This document shows, one piece after another, positions 48,911 to 63,189 of a DNA stretch of 64,000 bases. The stretch is from Cycas panzhihuaensis (Eukaryota; Cycadophyta): positions 85,071,741 to 85,135,740 of the forward strand of contig CM041465.1 in assembly GCA_023213395.1 (NCBI GenBank), written 5' to 3'. The first letter of the stretch is position 1, and each line of letters starts with the position of its first letter. Both the position numbers and the translations under genes were made by a program. A model generated the notes under the pieces. The model was not told the DNA's origin. It made no database searches and saw nothing but the letters and a program-made list of their open reading frames with translations.

Positions 48911-49539
48911 AATTATGAAAATCGCTACTTAAATACAAATGGGTAATAGAGAGGTAAAACTATAACATGAAGGAAAAGCAACAAATTACAAAAAGATAAT
49001 AGTAAATGAGAAGTAGAGTGGTTAAATAGTAAATTGAAAATAGAATTGCAAGATCACAATAATGAAAGATTAAGGATGCAAGTTAGAAGTAAATCAATGC
49101 AAATCAAGTCATAGTCAGAATGTTGTATTTTGAAATGAACAAAAGGTTCCAACAATGGGATATGAAGTTATAATTAGTTCAATATGGACGAAATTAGAAA
49201 GGAATCATGAGAAAGAAAATTAAGAAGTTGAAAGGGAATTATTAATGGTGATGGCGATGAAGCAACAAAAAGCAATGATAATTGATAGGCACACATACCA
49301 AATTAAGTGGAGTATGATGAGGATGACAAGTGGTTAGACATGCATTGAATGAGTGTAATAGAGGTACATCAGGAGTTGCAACCAAATAATTACAACCATG
49401 AAGATAGTCATGATGGTTTTGCATGATATGACAAAAATAAAACAACAGAATTGAGATGGAACCAATGAGGCTTTTGAAGATGAAGGGATTGGGAGATGAA
49501 AGGAATTATGAGAAATTAAGTAAATGCCGTAGATGTAAA
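48911..49539 (+). other. Purine-rich linker in G
   Basis: Purine-rich non-coding sequence continuing from the minisatellite. No domain. Minus-strand frames here are shadows. Confidence 0.45.
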
Positions 49540-50983
49540 TTAACATACATGAAGATGATGATGACAATATTAGGCATGAATGGTGGGACATGCCAGATGA
49601 CAATCAAAGGAAGGTAATTTTGACAAAGGTTAGGTTTTCCGAGTATATGCAGATTGGGTTATTTCCATCTACAATGCATTTCTTGACAAATATGATTCAA
49701 CTGGTAGCCCAACAACTAGATATTTTTGATAGATTAGTCCAAGCGATTGTAGATATTTTAGGGTAACCAGAGATAGAAAAAATGGTACCCAGAGACAAAA
49801 GAATTCTATGGGAGAAGGCAACAAAGGAAATGGGTGCTAAGGTCATAGATGTATCCACTTCGAGCATTTGAATTACCAGCATCACAGACAGTTTAACATG
49901 CTAGGTAGTACATTTTCTTTTTACAAGGGTAATGCTAAGTTAGAAAATTTGTTTGTGCCTATAGAAATGAGGATGGCATTGTTGCAAGTAGTAAGGGGAG
50001 TAATGTTCAATTGGGTAACATTTCTCAGCGGAAGATTTCTAGAGAAACTGGCTAATATCAAAACAAAACCTTAGTCAGCTGTGTTTTATCACCAGATCTT
50101 GTTTCAAGCATTATTATACTCTTAATGTCTAATGATAAAGTTGTCAGATAAGAAATAAAGGGAAGCAATAATGATGACCTGGATAAATCATTTTAGGCAT
50201 AATAGGGAGATGTGGCGAAGAGAGCTGCAGGAAAAAGTGAGGGATTTTTTCTTAAGGAAGGCTCAGGCTAGAATTCCTTAGAAGACATTGGTAGAGGACA
50301 AGGGAACGAAGTGATAGTAGGGAGAGGCAACCTCACAGAAGGAGGAGGAAGAATAATATAGAAGGAGGTGAAAAAGAAAGAAGAAATTAAGAAGGGGAAA
50401 CAAAAAAAAAGGAAGTGTGTCACTGAAGGAGGAAGCAATGGAGCAAAAGTTAGCCCAACAAGAAGAAAAAAATCGTAACACTAAAGAAGAAAAGAGGAAG
50501 AGGAGAAAGATTACTGCAGAGAAGGCGAAGAAGGAAATATTGGAGATCTTGAATAGTCATCTAGTTGAGGTGGATTTCAACTTTAACAATGAAGAATTGA
50601 CAGAAGATGGAATCAACCCAATGGAGTGTCAGCCACACAACGTGGTACATTGAAAAATTTCATTTCTGGCAAAAGTTATATAATATTTGGTGACCGAATT
50701 AGAGGTTAGGAATAAGAAACCCCCCTAGATATGCAGAGGGTTCAGAAGATAGAAGACGAGTTAGCTACTTATGAAGTAAAACTGGATTTTTTAATCAAGT
50801 TTATTATGCATTGGGTGGGTGATACCTCCCATGTGGAGCATCTGGTACATGCCTTTAGTGCCTTATTTGATAAATAAATTCCTCCAGGCCTAGAGAAGGT
50901 AATTTAGAAGTTAGGTGCCTAGATAATACAAACACGGGAGGATGCAGAGTATGAAAATTATTTTTGTTTAATGATTAAGTCAA
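49540..50983 (+). pseudogene. Extra sense ORF of G between pol and the right repeat
   Basis: A decayed coding region of about 480 codons across several frames: an acidic start (HEDDDDNIRHEWWDMPDDNQ), a hydrophobic helical part (QIGLFPSTMHFLTNMIQLV), a FYKGNAKLENLFVPIEMRMA-like block and WVTFLSGRFLEKLANIKTK, then a Lys/Glu-rich coiled-coil-like stretch (about 50400-50550), ending EYENYFCLMIKSMLGSEM at the right repeat. Stops are few enough to show former coding. I do not recognise the family. Position fits the additional ORFs known in Tat-type gypsy elements; env-like or structural roles are speculation. Confidence 0.6.
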
Positions 50984-52131
50984 TGTTGGGAAGTGAAATG
51001 TGAGTGGTAAGGAAGATGGGAAGTTAGAAAGAATTAGCTTAGAAACAATGCTAAGAAGTGATACATGTAAAGGGGTTATAGGGGATAAATAAGGAATAAA
51101 GGATAAGTACTCCTTATGTGACAATGATTTTTAATGGACTCATGTGAGGAAAATATTTAAGAAGGGATGATGGGAGATGAAAAGGATATAGGCTAATAGA
51201 GAATGACCAAAGAACAAAAGAAATATTTTCTTTATTAGAGAGATATTTACATAAGAGTACATACAAGAGATGTATAAGGAAATACATAAGGATGAGTGAA
51301 AGAGTTAATTGATGATAAGTAAGTTGCTTATAAGAGTATATGGCCTTATAATGATTGAGAAAATCTATATTAATTATGCAAAGGGATAAGAACAATGTGG
51401 CTTTAGAGAGGGGAAGTAAGATATCATGATAATAAGAAGGATGTATTCTTTCATTTCAAAGCTTCCTAATGGTTAAATCATGGATGGAGTGAGAAAAATG
51501 GATGATCTTAAGAGGGATCATGAATTTGCCTAGGAAAGATTAGATTTAAACAACTTAGGTTTGGTATCAATTATGAATTCTTGGTAAGTAAAGAGTGTAT
51601 AATTCTCTAGAGCCACTTGACAAGGATATTTAATAGAAACTATAAAATAATTAAAAGAAATAAATGGATGTAAAATAGGATTTAAACTCATAATAGTTAC
51701 CTTATTTGAGTTGATATACTATTCTAATTCTATGTCTAATCCATTCTCACATTACTTTAATATGGACTCTGTCTCATTAGGCTTATGTATTTCAATTGGA
51801 TTCTCTCCATATAGCTTACAAATAGACTCTTCTTACTATTTTTCCCTTGCTTATTTCTACAATATTTTTGATATAATTATCATTTTATTTATCTTGTATT
51901 GTAATTTTGATAAGGCCTCATCATGTTATGCCTATCTTTAGCATTTGTCTTTTAAAAATATGAGAGAATCATCATCATATCTATATTCACTCCACTACCT
52001 TTTTGAATAATTTGAGTCACATCTGATGAAGAAATATATTAAAAAGAATCTTTAATATTTATTCTAACAAGATTTAAAAAAAAACAAAATTAGTATGTCA
52101 ATTAAGAGCCTCCATGCTTAAATGTGAATCA
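50984..52131 (+). repeat. Right 1.15-kb direct repeat, probable 3' LTR of G
   Basis: TGTTGGGAAGTG...GTGAATCA, the partner of 15991-17130. The TATA box of the left copy reads TACAAATAG here. Immediately upstream is the extra ORF, not a polypurine tract. Part of its 3' end resembles 52310-52460, and that likeness runs past the presumed LTR end. Confidence 0.65.
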
Positions 52132-53256
52132 AGTGGCCCATAATTTATTTTATGTGTATAAAGCATTAAATTATAGGTTGTTTCAATGCTATCCAACCAT
52201 TTTATATGTAGAATCATCCTACCTATAATGAAAATTAGAATATTTAAATAAATCTCCATAAAAGCCTTGCTTTGAGTTTGTCCTCTATGTTTATGGCTAA
52301 AATAGCCATGTGCATGTTACTTCCACTACTCTTTTATATAATCATTATTAAATTTAATTTAAAGGTAATACCAAGTAAGATTTTATTTTCTTTGTTGGTA
52401 TACTAATCAACAACCTCTCCATTTAATTATAATTCAAGTGGTTTATAGTCAATTATGAAAGACTCAAGTTTAAAAATTCCTTTGATACTATCTAATTATT
52501 CTATAGGTTGGACCACCTCATCTCCACTAACAAGTAGGACCTCCTACTCATCCTCAATTAAGAGTGGGGCCTCCTCCATTTTGAACCAAAATATTTACCC
52601 TTAAAAACCTTTAAAAATAATTATTTCTCAATAAATAATTTGCTAAAGATAAAAATAATGAGGTAAACATAGACCTTTATCACTAAAATTTAAAATGATT
52701 TATGTCTTCATCATGAAAATTAAATGCTATTAAAACTTTTAATTCTTTTATATATCATGTTAGAATGAACTCATTATACATAGTGGAAGCATATCACAAT
52801 AAAGTATAATGAATTAATTATATCATGAAGAATATGTATGTAATTATTATATGTAAGATAAATATATCAAGTAATATCGTAAACATAAAGTAATATCATA
52901 TCAATAAGTATGTAACATGCATCATCAAAAGAGAGATAAGAAATTTATACATAAAAAGCTTAGGATAGAAAAAGTCATGGGAGAAGGTTAGAGTTGGTAA
53001 CTCTAATTTATTATGATCTCCAAATGATTACACCTCCAAGTTAATCCTTTCTAGAGTTTTTGAATAGTGTAGATTATGTCACCTCATAAATAGCCTATAG
53101 AAAATTTGGGTCTTTTGATCATCTAATAAGATGTGTATATAAATATATATATTGATCATATTTATAAATATATTTGGGTGTGGGATTATGTGAGACCACA
53201 ACCTTACATTAAATATTGTATATATATATATATAAGAATAATCACATATTTTAACA
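52132..53256 (-). repeat. AT-rich spacer with a probable reverse-strand LTR remnant
   Basis: The right part reads as an LTR on the minus strand starting TGTTAAAATATG at 53256, because a polypurine-like tract (reverse of CTCCCCCCTA, 53257-53266) lies immediately upstream of it. Its far end may be near 52765 but no partner LTR is seen. 52310-52460 is a diverged copy of the 3' end of the G repeat. No coding sequence. Confidence 0.45.
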
Positions 53257-56689
<3,433 letters not shown>

Positions 56690-57200
56690 TACGTGACAGC
56701 CTGAGACTTGGATGACAGAGTGACTGAGCAAGTCTCAGGGGCAGCCAGCAAGAAGAGGAAGGTGGCACTCAAGGATGAGGCAAACAGGGCTATCTGCCTC
56801 AGTGTTGAGAGTCTGAGGGATGTGTTAGATGTTGACAGAATGGAAATTAGCTAGCAGGGATCTGGTGGTCAAAGCAAGGGCTCTCAAGTGAGGGTATCAT
56901 ACCTGGTAAACCTAGGTGAGATGGGACACCACCACTTGGGAGTCGTAAAGAAGAACAATAGATCCATGATGGAAACAGAGCGCATTAGTGAGGGCTTCAA
57001 TGACGGCCATGTACTCAGCTTTGTTATTAGTGGCCTCAGGGAGGAAGATTCTGAAACACAGGAAATCATGTCCGAAAGGGCTGTGAAGAATCCATGCAGT
57101 GACATAAGGTCAAAGATTACCGTGGCTTTTGCCATCGGTAAAGATGAAGAGAGACATGGACGATGAGAGGAAAATGTCTCGGTGGAGAAAATATATGACA
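56690..57200 (-). pseudogene. RNase H domain fragment (gypsy aRNase H type)
   Basis: One continuous minus-strand frame of about 165 codons with only four stops. Motifs: FTDG with first Asp, NNKAEYMAVIEAL with catalytic Glu, LLYDSQVVVSHL with second Asp, HIPQTLNTEAD with last Asp, so all four acidic positions remain. NNKAEY and NTEAD are typical of the second (archaeal-type) RNase H of Tat-lineage gypsy elements. It is 3.9 kb beyond the integrase end of T, whereas in known Tat elements this domain precedes integrase, so it is a displaced domain or a remnant of another element. Confidence 0.85.
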
Positions 57201-58030
57201 ATGTAAGAGTCGAAGCAAAAGAGGCTCATATGGCAAGCAATAAATGGTTGTGAAGGGTAGGAGGAGCTAGCAATGAGGCTACCCAAGGACAAGAGCAGGC
57301 TACCCGACCACTGGCTGAGAGCGAGTGGCAAAAGAGCACCCTGGGGTGCCAAAGGTTGCTTAAGAAAGCAGAGAATGACTCCAAACATGGGAGTATTCCC
57401 TTTAGAGACCCCAGGGGCAGGAATGGGCTACAAAAATGAGTCCAAGATGGAGAAATGAGCCAAATGAGTATAAACTCAGGCATGCACGGGGGTGGCATGC
57501 AAAACAAGACAGAAGGGCCCTACGAAAATGCATCGACGAGGTGCCATAAATGCATCTAAGAGAATAAGCAAACCGAAGGCAATGGGAGCACGACAGAAAA
57601 TAGGGCCCAAATGTAAAGATGATCAGGGATAAGAAATGATCTAAAGGGCTGTCATAAGGCTGAAAATGGAGACAGTGCCCATCGGGCCCCCCAACTATAT
57701 AAGGAAAATTGATGAAAATAAGATTCATTTTCATGGGCTCTTGAATGGATCCAAAGCCCATTCCTTATGCAGCAGAGCGCCACCTGACTTCGAAGGCATA
57801 CAGAGGGAGATTAGACCATCAGATTAGGACTAGAGGACAGTAGTTGGGACTGCAGGGATGAGATAACGAGCGCACGACTAGATCCAGTGAGTAGATCTTT
57901 GAAAACTTAACCCATCTCATGCTTTAAAATTTAATGCTTTTTGGTGTTATTATGTAGGTTTTTAGGCCCCATATGGGTGAAAAATGACCTCCTGGAGTCT
58001 AAACTGGACCTAGAGAGAGGTAGGACCGGG
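57201..58030. other. Gap between RNase H fragment and repeat; possible first exon of antisense gene
   Basis: On the plus strand an ATG near 57728 opens MDPKPIPYAAERHLTSKAYR, then GRLDHQIRTRG before a stop. A splice-acceptor-like TATTATGTAG lies near 57955. This could be the 5' exon of the gene at 58485-60410, but the link is inference. Otherwise nothing recognised. Confidence 0.35.
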
Positions 58031-58245
58031 GCATTAGGTAGCCTTGGTCCCAGTGGGTTTGGTTCAGGCCCACGAGGGAAAAAGTTTTGGATTTTTTGGG
58101 TAGAAAACCCTCCCTTTTGGGGGGGTAATGTTCGCACCATGGGGCATTAGGTAGCCCTAGTCCTAATGGGTTTGGTCGAGGCCCACGAGGGAAAATTTTT
58201 TGGATTTTTTGGGTAGAAACCCTCCCCTTTTGGGGGCAGTGATAT
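58031..58245. repeat. 113-bp tandem repeat, two copies
   Basis: GCATTAGGTAGCC at 58031 recurs at 58144. Each unit includes GGCCCACGAGGGAAAA, TTGGATTTTTTGGGTAGAAA and a CCCTCCC...TTTTGGGGG stretch that can fold back. Small differences only. Confidence 0.9.
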
Positions 58246-58248
58246 TCA

Positions 58249-58343
58249 CACTGCGACAAAGATCGCGGTGCCGCGATCTTCTTGGGGCCCACGATCATCT
58301 GGGACGAGGCCAAACTCTGCGGTACCGCAAGTTTGGCGCAGTG
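58249..58343. repeat. Nested palindromes within an outer inverted repeat
   Basis: Outer arms CACTGCG (58249-58255) and CGCAGTG (58337-58343). Inside: a perfect 10-bp-arm palindrome AAGATCGCGG/CCGCGATCTT (58259-58280, 2-bp centre) and a near-perfect 13-bp-arm palindrome centred on GCGGTACCGC (58310-58336, one extra base). It lies about 140 bp upstream of the antisense gene's first clear exon. Confidence 0.88.
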
Positions 58344-58484
58344 CGAAGATAAAACTATAGAAAGAAGAAGATGGGGCCCGAGGGATCCCAAATCTCAACT
58401 AAGTGAGGTAGAGAGGCAGTCCATAGGATGAGAGATGAGTATAGGTCAGAGTCTGATGTGTTTTAATGGTATTTTGTAGGTCAT

Positions 58485-60410
58485 GATCGTGGTGGAGAAC
58501 TGCGAGAATATAGGGATGGCGATGCTCAGCTTTATTGAGATGATGACAAGAGAGGATAGGGAGATCCTATTGAGATGTGGCCTACTGAAGATCACGAGGA
58601 TACCCCAGTACACATCAGATCAGTGGTTACTGGTAGATATAGTATCACACGAGGATATGTAGAGACATGTCTTGTACTTACCCTAGGTGGGGGATGTATC
58701 AGTGACGACTGGAGGCATCAAGAGGATACTAGGGGTACCGACAATAGGGAGGCCAGTGACACTAGAAGCACTGCCTAACAATGAGGCAGTGCACAAGGAG
58801 ATAACTATGTTTTTCACAGGCTTGGACAGGTGGGAGAGGTGAGGGATTCCTCTCCAAACCATTGTTATATCGGGAGTTCCTCAGGTGAGGAAGTTAATTA
58901 CATTATATATTCTATTCCGGATATCCCAGAAACAGAACTATAAAGATATACCAAGAGGATGGATAGATGAAGTACATCGGTGTGAGGTAGGAGAGAGGAT
59001 GGATTAGGCTACCCTCATAGTGGCGAACCTCGTCGCATAGTTGGATGCTATTCAGGTAGCGGGAAGAGGCAGATTATCATACAATACGTTACTATAGTGC
59101 CAGTTCTTCGACCACTTTGGAGTAGTGGCACCGACGGGGGGACCACACCCTATCTCAGAGTGGGCCTTGATGGTACACAGGTGGCAGACTAGGTTGAGAG
59201 GTACTAAGGACCAGGCATATGTCCGTTGCTTGGTGGAGGTCACATTGCTAGACCTCCTCACCATGATAGATTATATAGCAGATCTGTACAGAGCGGTGAG
59301 GTGGGATAGTGATGACGAGGTAGACGAGGCAGGAGTGCCCCTTAGGAGATGACGAGGGTGGCGATGGAGGTGATGGGGTCGGCCCATCACGAGCCATAGG
59401 AGAGGCAGGTCTATCAGGGACTACACAGAGGGAGGTTGGACCATCCGGGACTGCAGGTAGAGAGGTAGGCCCATCAGGAGCTGCAGAGGAGAGTAGGGGT
59501 CCAGTGACATGGGCTCATAGACTGTGGATTCTTAGGAGATCCAAAGAGACAACTGCACCAACCGTAGAGAGGAGGGACGTTGCACTAGCCACAGAGAGGA
59601 GGTACATGAGATGGAGGAGGTACCTACAGCTGGCAGAGTGCCTGAGGTAGAGGCAATCACCCGAGTAAAAGAGCTGGCAGCCGCACCAGGTGAGACATGA
59701 CCTTCTCCTATCGTCATTTGATTGCCAGATGTATATATAGTTTAATATTTTTTGGTTTGATATGTGTATGGACATAAACTAATATGTGACATATTGGATT
59801 GCAGGCATAGTAGATATCTAGGGACTGGTAGAGGTGGTAGTCTAAGAGGTATTCCCTCAGGCCTACGCGGAGGGACAACCTCCCATCCAGGTGAGTGATG
59901 AGCCTAGATCGGCAGGTGGCCATGCAACAACATTCACCCCACTGATAAGGGTGAGAGACATATGGGTGGCTGAGTCCTAGGAGCATGAGGTACATGTGAG
60001 ATGACAACAGGTAGAGCTGGACACCACCCAAGCTGAGAGGGATGCTCTACAGAGTCAGGTATAGGTGCTGAAGACTCAAGGAGGAGTTGGAGGGGATATG
60101 GAGAGCCATATCCAAATAGCAGTGATGGAGGAGCACCTCCAGGGGATGGAGGAGAGGCTCTGCCTCATGGAGATGGAGCGAGATCGTATCTAGGCCTGAT
60201 ACGATCGACTAGTGGAGGACATGGCATTAAGATCGGCGCAAAGCAAGACAGACCCATACAATAGCGACGACCCCAAGGAGGCCATGAGATGAGGGGAGCG
60301 AGGCAAGAGGCTCACGAAGGCTGAGGAGGAGTCTTGGAGGGATGTGGTCCCTAGGAGAGGGATTACATCGACTAGGAGATGATACCCTAGGGGCGGGGCA
60401 GCAGTAGAGT
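58485..60410 (+). pseudogene. Antisense accessory gene of T, plant-mobile-domain-like, probably spliced
   Basis: Opposite to T pol. First clear exon follows an acceptor (TTTTGTAG, ends near 58481): VMIVVENCENIGMAMLSFIE, then RCGLLKITRIPQY and a HVLYLP-GDVSVTTGGIKRILGVPTIGRPV region. The W-x-H-x-L-P-G-E-x-T/V-L-x-D-V-x-x-L-G-L-P pattern is that of plant mobile domains (known from MAIN/MAIL proteins and several plant transposons). It continues through ISEWALMVHRWQTRLRG to 59350, then a repeated GPSGTAGREVGPSG stretch. Donor-like GTGAGA (about 59691) and acceptor ATTGCAG (about 59804) suggest an intron. The last part (59950-60400) is coiled-coil-like and ends near 60410. Several in-frame stops, so non-functional as read. 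Function unknown; role in the element not established. Confidence 0.65.
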
Positions 60411-61133
60411 AGTGTATCTATTTTTGTTTTGGACAGGGGAAAGCACGGACCTCCAAGGAGTCATTATATGTAGTCACATGATTGTACCCTCCCTACAAGG
60501 ACACCAGCTTCCTACAGATGATGTACCATACCATTTATATGATATGACACATGATTATTTTGATGTATATAGATAGGGTGATTAATACCCCATTTTATGT
60601 ATAATGGTATATATCATAATATGTAGTGGATGATATGTATGTTTTTTGTTTACATGTTTATATATATGTATGAGGGTGCATGGATGCACGAGGATATGCA
60701 TGATTGTACTTTAAGCTAATTATTGTAGGAATTTTGTGCTGTGACATTTGTTTGAGTTATGTGTATTTCCTTTCATGTAGGCCATGTTCCTAATAGGAGT
60801 ACACACGATCACCATGAGTAGAGGCGATGGATATATGTGGGGCTAGTAAATAGGGCGACACACATGCCCACATAGGAGCACAGTGGGATATGCAAAGGAA
60901 ATACCAAAAGGACGAGAGTGGCGATACTCCAAAATGTCATCCTAATTGCGGGATGCCTAAATAGGAGGACAAGGCCCCAAGGGGAATGGGAGTAGAGGTT
61001 CCGCGGGAGGAACCAAAAAAGAAATGAGAAGGCCATCCTAAGACGTCATTCTGCTTGTGGCTAGGAGGAATGGGAACAAGCTTAAGATGGTAGTTTAGGC
61101 TTATTTTGGAGCATGAATGAGGTGATGATGGAG
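60411..61133. other. Spacer between antisense gene and T integrase
   Basis: No domain recognised. Contains a TATATATGTATG-rich stretch (60590-60680) that may hold the convergent 3' ends of both transcription units. Confidence 0.5.
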
Positions 61134-62260
61134 TCATGAGTAGAATTTTTTAAGGAATTTCCCATTAACAACTTTCTCAAACTCAAGGCCCTCCAAGGTG
61201 GCGATCATATAGGTGTCATTATCGAGGCTCTCGAGAACGATAAAGGGGCCAACCCATTTGGGTCTGAATTTAGTCAAGTGGTCATGGAGATATTCCAATT
61301 TGAGGACGTGGTCCCCAGGATATAAAGGACGAGAGTGAAGGCGTTTATCATAGGTCCCTTGTGAATGGGCCTTGGATGTAAGGTTAGCCTGATAGGTGGT
61401 TAAACGTCTCTCATCCAAGGCTTTGAGGTCCAAGAGGCAAGCCTGACAGATTGACTCCTTATCAATGAGACCTCGGAGAGAAACTCATAGAGAGGGAATC
61501 TCTACTTCCAACGGGAGTATCGCCTCAGTCCCATAAACTAGGGAGAACAGAGTCATTCCCATAGCAGCACAGGGCAGAAGGGAGATGAAGGTGCTAGTCT
61601 CTTTGAGACTGAGTGACAGTTTTCTTTAAAATGTTAATAAGAGTCTTGTTGAATGACTCGACTTGACCATTCGCTTAGGGGTAATAAGGGGAGGAAGTTT
61701 TGTGAGAGATGTTGAACTTCTCACAAAGCTCATATATCTCCTTATTACAAAAAAAGGTCCCATTATCAGTAATCAAGACATCAGAAATCCTGAAGTGACA
61801 AATGATGTGCTGGTAAATGAAAGTAGCTATCATCCTACTAGGAGTAGTAATCAGAGGGATGGCTTCTACCTATTGGGTAAAGTACTCTATAGCAGTCAAG
61901 ATAAACTTGTGCTATGATGATGAATGTGGGGATGTATCCCCGATGAGGTCTAGACCCATTGAGCAAAATGCCATAGAGATATGATAGGATGTAGGGCCTC
62001 GAAAGGCACATGGGAGATGTTAGCGTGTTCCTGACATCGCCGACACCTCAAGGCAAAGGCATGGGCATCCTTGAAGAGGGATGGCCAATAATAGCCCATA
62101 GAGAGGATCCTCTGAGCCATGGATTGGCCCCCAAAGTGACCCCCAAAAATGCCATGGTGTCATTCACGGAGTATTTGGTCTGCTTCGCCAGGAGTGACAC
62201 AGTGGAGGAGGATCCCATTGAAAGACCTCTTTTACAATACTTCTCCATAAGGAAGTATTG
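61134..62260 (-). pseudogene. T integrase
   Basis: HDTMAFLG...CRRCQEHA gives the zinc finger, then FEALHPIISLWHFAQW, a TAIEYFT-WVEAIPLIT stretch and LITDNGTFF (catalytic Asp), then SSPYYP and NGQVESFNKTLINILKK. The C-terminus at 61433-61134 is one open frame (RPLYPGDHVLKL, FRPKWVGPFIV, VNGKFLKKFYS). Frame changes and stops in the core. Confidence 0.88.
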
Positions 62261-62459
62261 CCTAGTAGTGGTCTAGATACGAGATCTAACCTTATTACTA
62301 GCTTTAGGGTGGTACTACTACTATGTGAGGTACCACACGATGTTACCATACCATTCGCTATTAACAAGTGGATAGGAAGGAATGCCTTGAATGGTCAAGA
62401 TAGACTCATCAAGAAGAGAATCATCAATAGGGGCATCAAGCGAGTTAGGGATAAAGGTG

Positions 62460-62962
62460 TCTACGAGCTGCTCAGCCACTACCATCCCTTTCTTTAATTT
62501 CCTGTTAACAATATAGAGATCGAACTCCTGAAGAAGGACAACCCAATGGCCTGCCTTACCTATCAGGTCTGAACAAGTGAGTAGATATCACAAGGGATCA
62601 TATTGGACGATCACCTTGGTAGTGTTACTTAGCAAGTAGTGTCTAAACTTCTTAGTTGTATGAACCAGGGAGAGACATTCCTTCTCGGATGAAGAATAGT
62701 TGAGTTCAGTAGCGATGAGGGTACGTCTAATAAAATAAATGGTTCTCTTGACTCCCAAATTATCTTCCTAAGTCAGCATGGCACCCAAAGACTCATTAGT
62801 TGCCAAGGTGTAGAGAATGAAGGGCCTATCGAAGCAAGGGGGTGCCAACGTTAGAGTGGAAGTGAGGGCTTCCTTAAGTCCTTCGAAGGCCTGTTGGGCC
62901 TTATCAGACCAAACAATCAGGGCTCCCTTCTTCAATAGGTTGGTCAAGGGTTTGGTACTCAC
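62460..62962 (-). pseudogene. T RNase H
   Basis: LLKKGALIVWSDKAQQAFEG, RPFILYTLATNESLGAMLT, then YFIRRTLIATELNYSSSEKE, FRHYLLSNTTKVIVQYDPL and FDLYIVNRK, the standard gypsy RNase H blocks. Only about 70 codons separate this from integrase, too short for a second RNase H there. Confidence 0.85.
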
Positions 62963-63189
62963 GACGAAGTCTGCCAGGAAGCAGCTGAGGAAACCGAGCC
63001 TACCTAGAAACGACTTGATCTGTCATTGAGTTCTAGGAGGTGGTATATCAAGGATTGTCTTGACTTTGTCAGGGTTAATCTAAATTCCTTATTTTGATAT
63101 AAGAAATCCAAGGAGTTTGCCAGAAGTAACGGCAAACACATATTTAAATGGGTTTAAACTTACGTGGTACTTGCAGCACCGCATGAAGA

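Larger units (their letters stand above)
15991..52131 (+). mobile_element. Element G: Ty3/gypsy retrotransposon hosting the nest
   Basis: Outermost element of the nest. Order on the plus strand: left direct repeat, leader, gag (interrupted by Y at 19179-43919), protease, RT, RNase H, integrase, a 19-bp minisatellite, an extra sense ORF, right direct repeat. Without the Y nest it would be about 11.4 kb, a normal gypsy size. All frames are broken by many stops, so it is old. Outer limits rest on the 1.14-kb repeats being its LTRs; no clear primer-binding site, polypurine tract or target duplication was found, so the ends are less sure than the interior. Lineage is uncertain; the extra ORF between pol and the right end favours the Tat/Athila-type non-chromodomain branch. 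Confidence 0.75.

Noticed and set aside
57402-57761. 119-codon minus-strand ORF
   Set aside because: No domain and not in frame with the RNase H fragment downstream. Overlapping frames in GC-richer DNA make chance ORFs likely.
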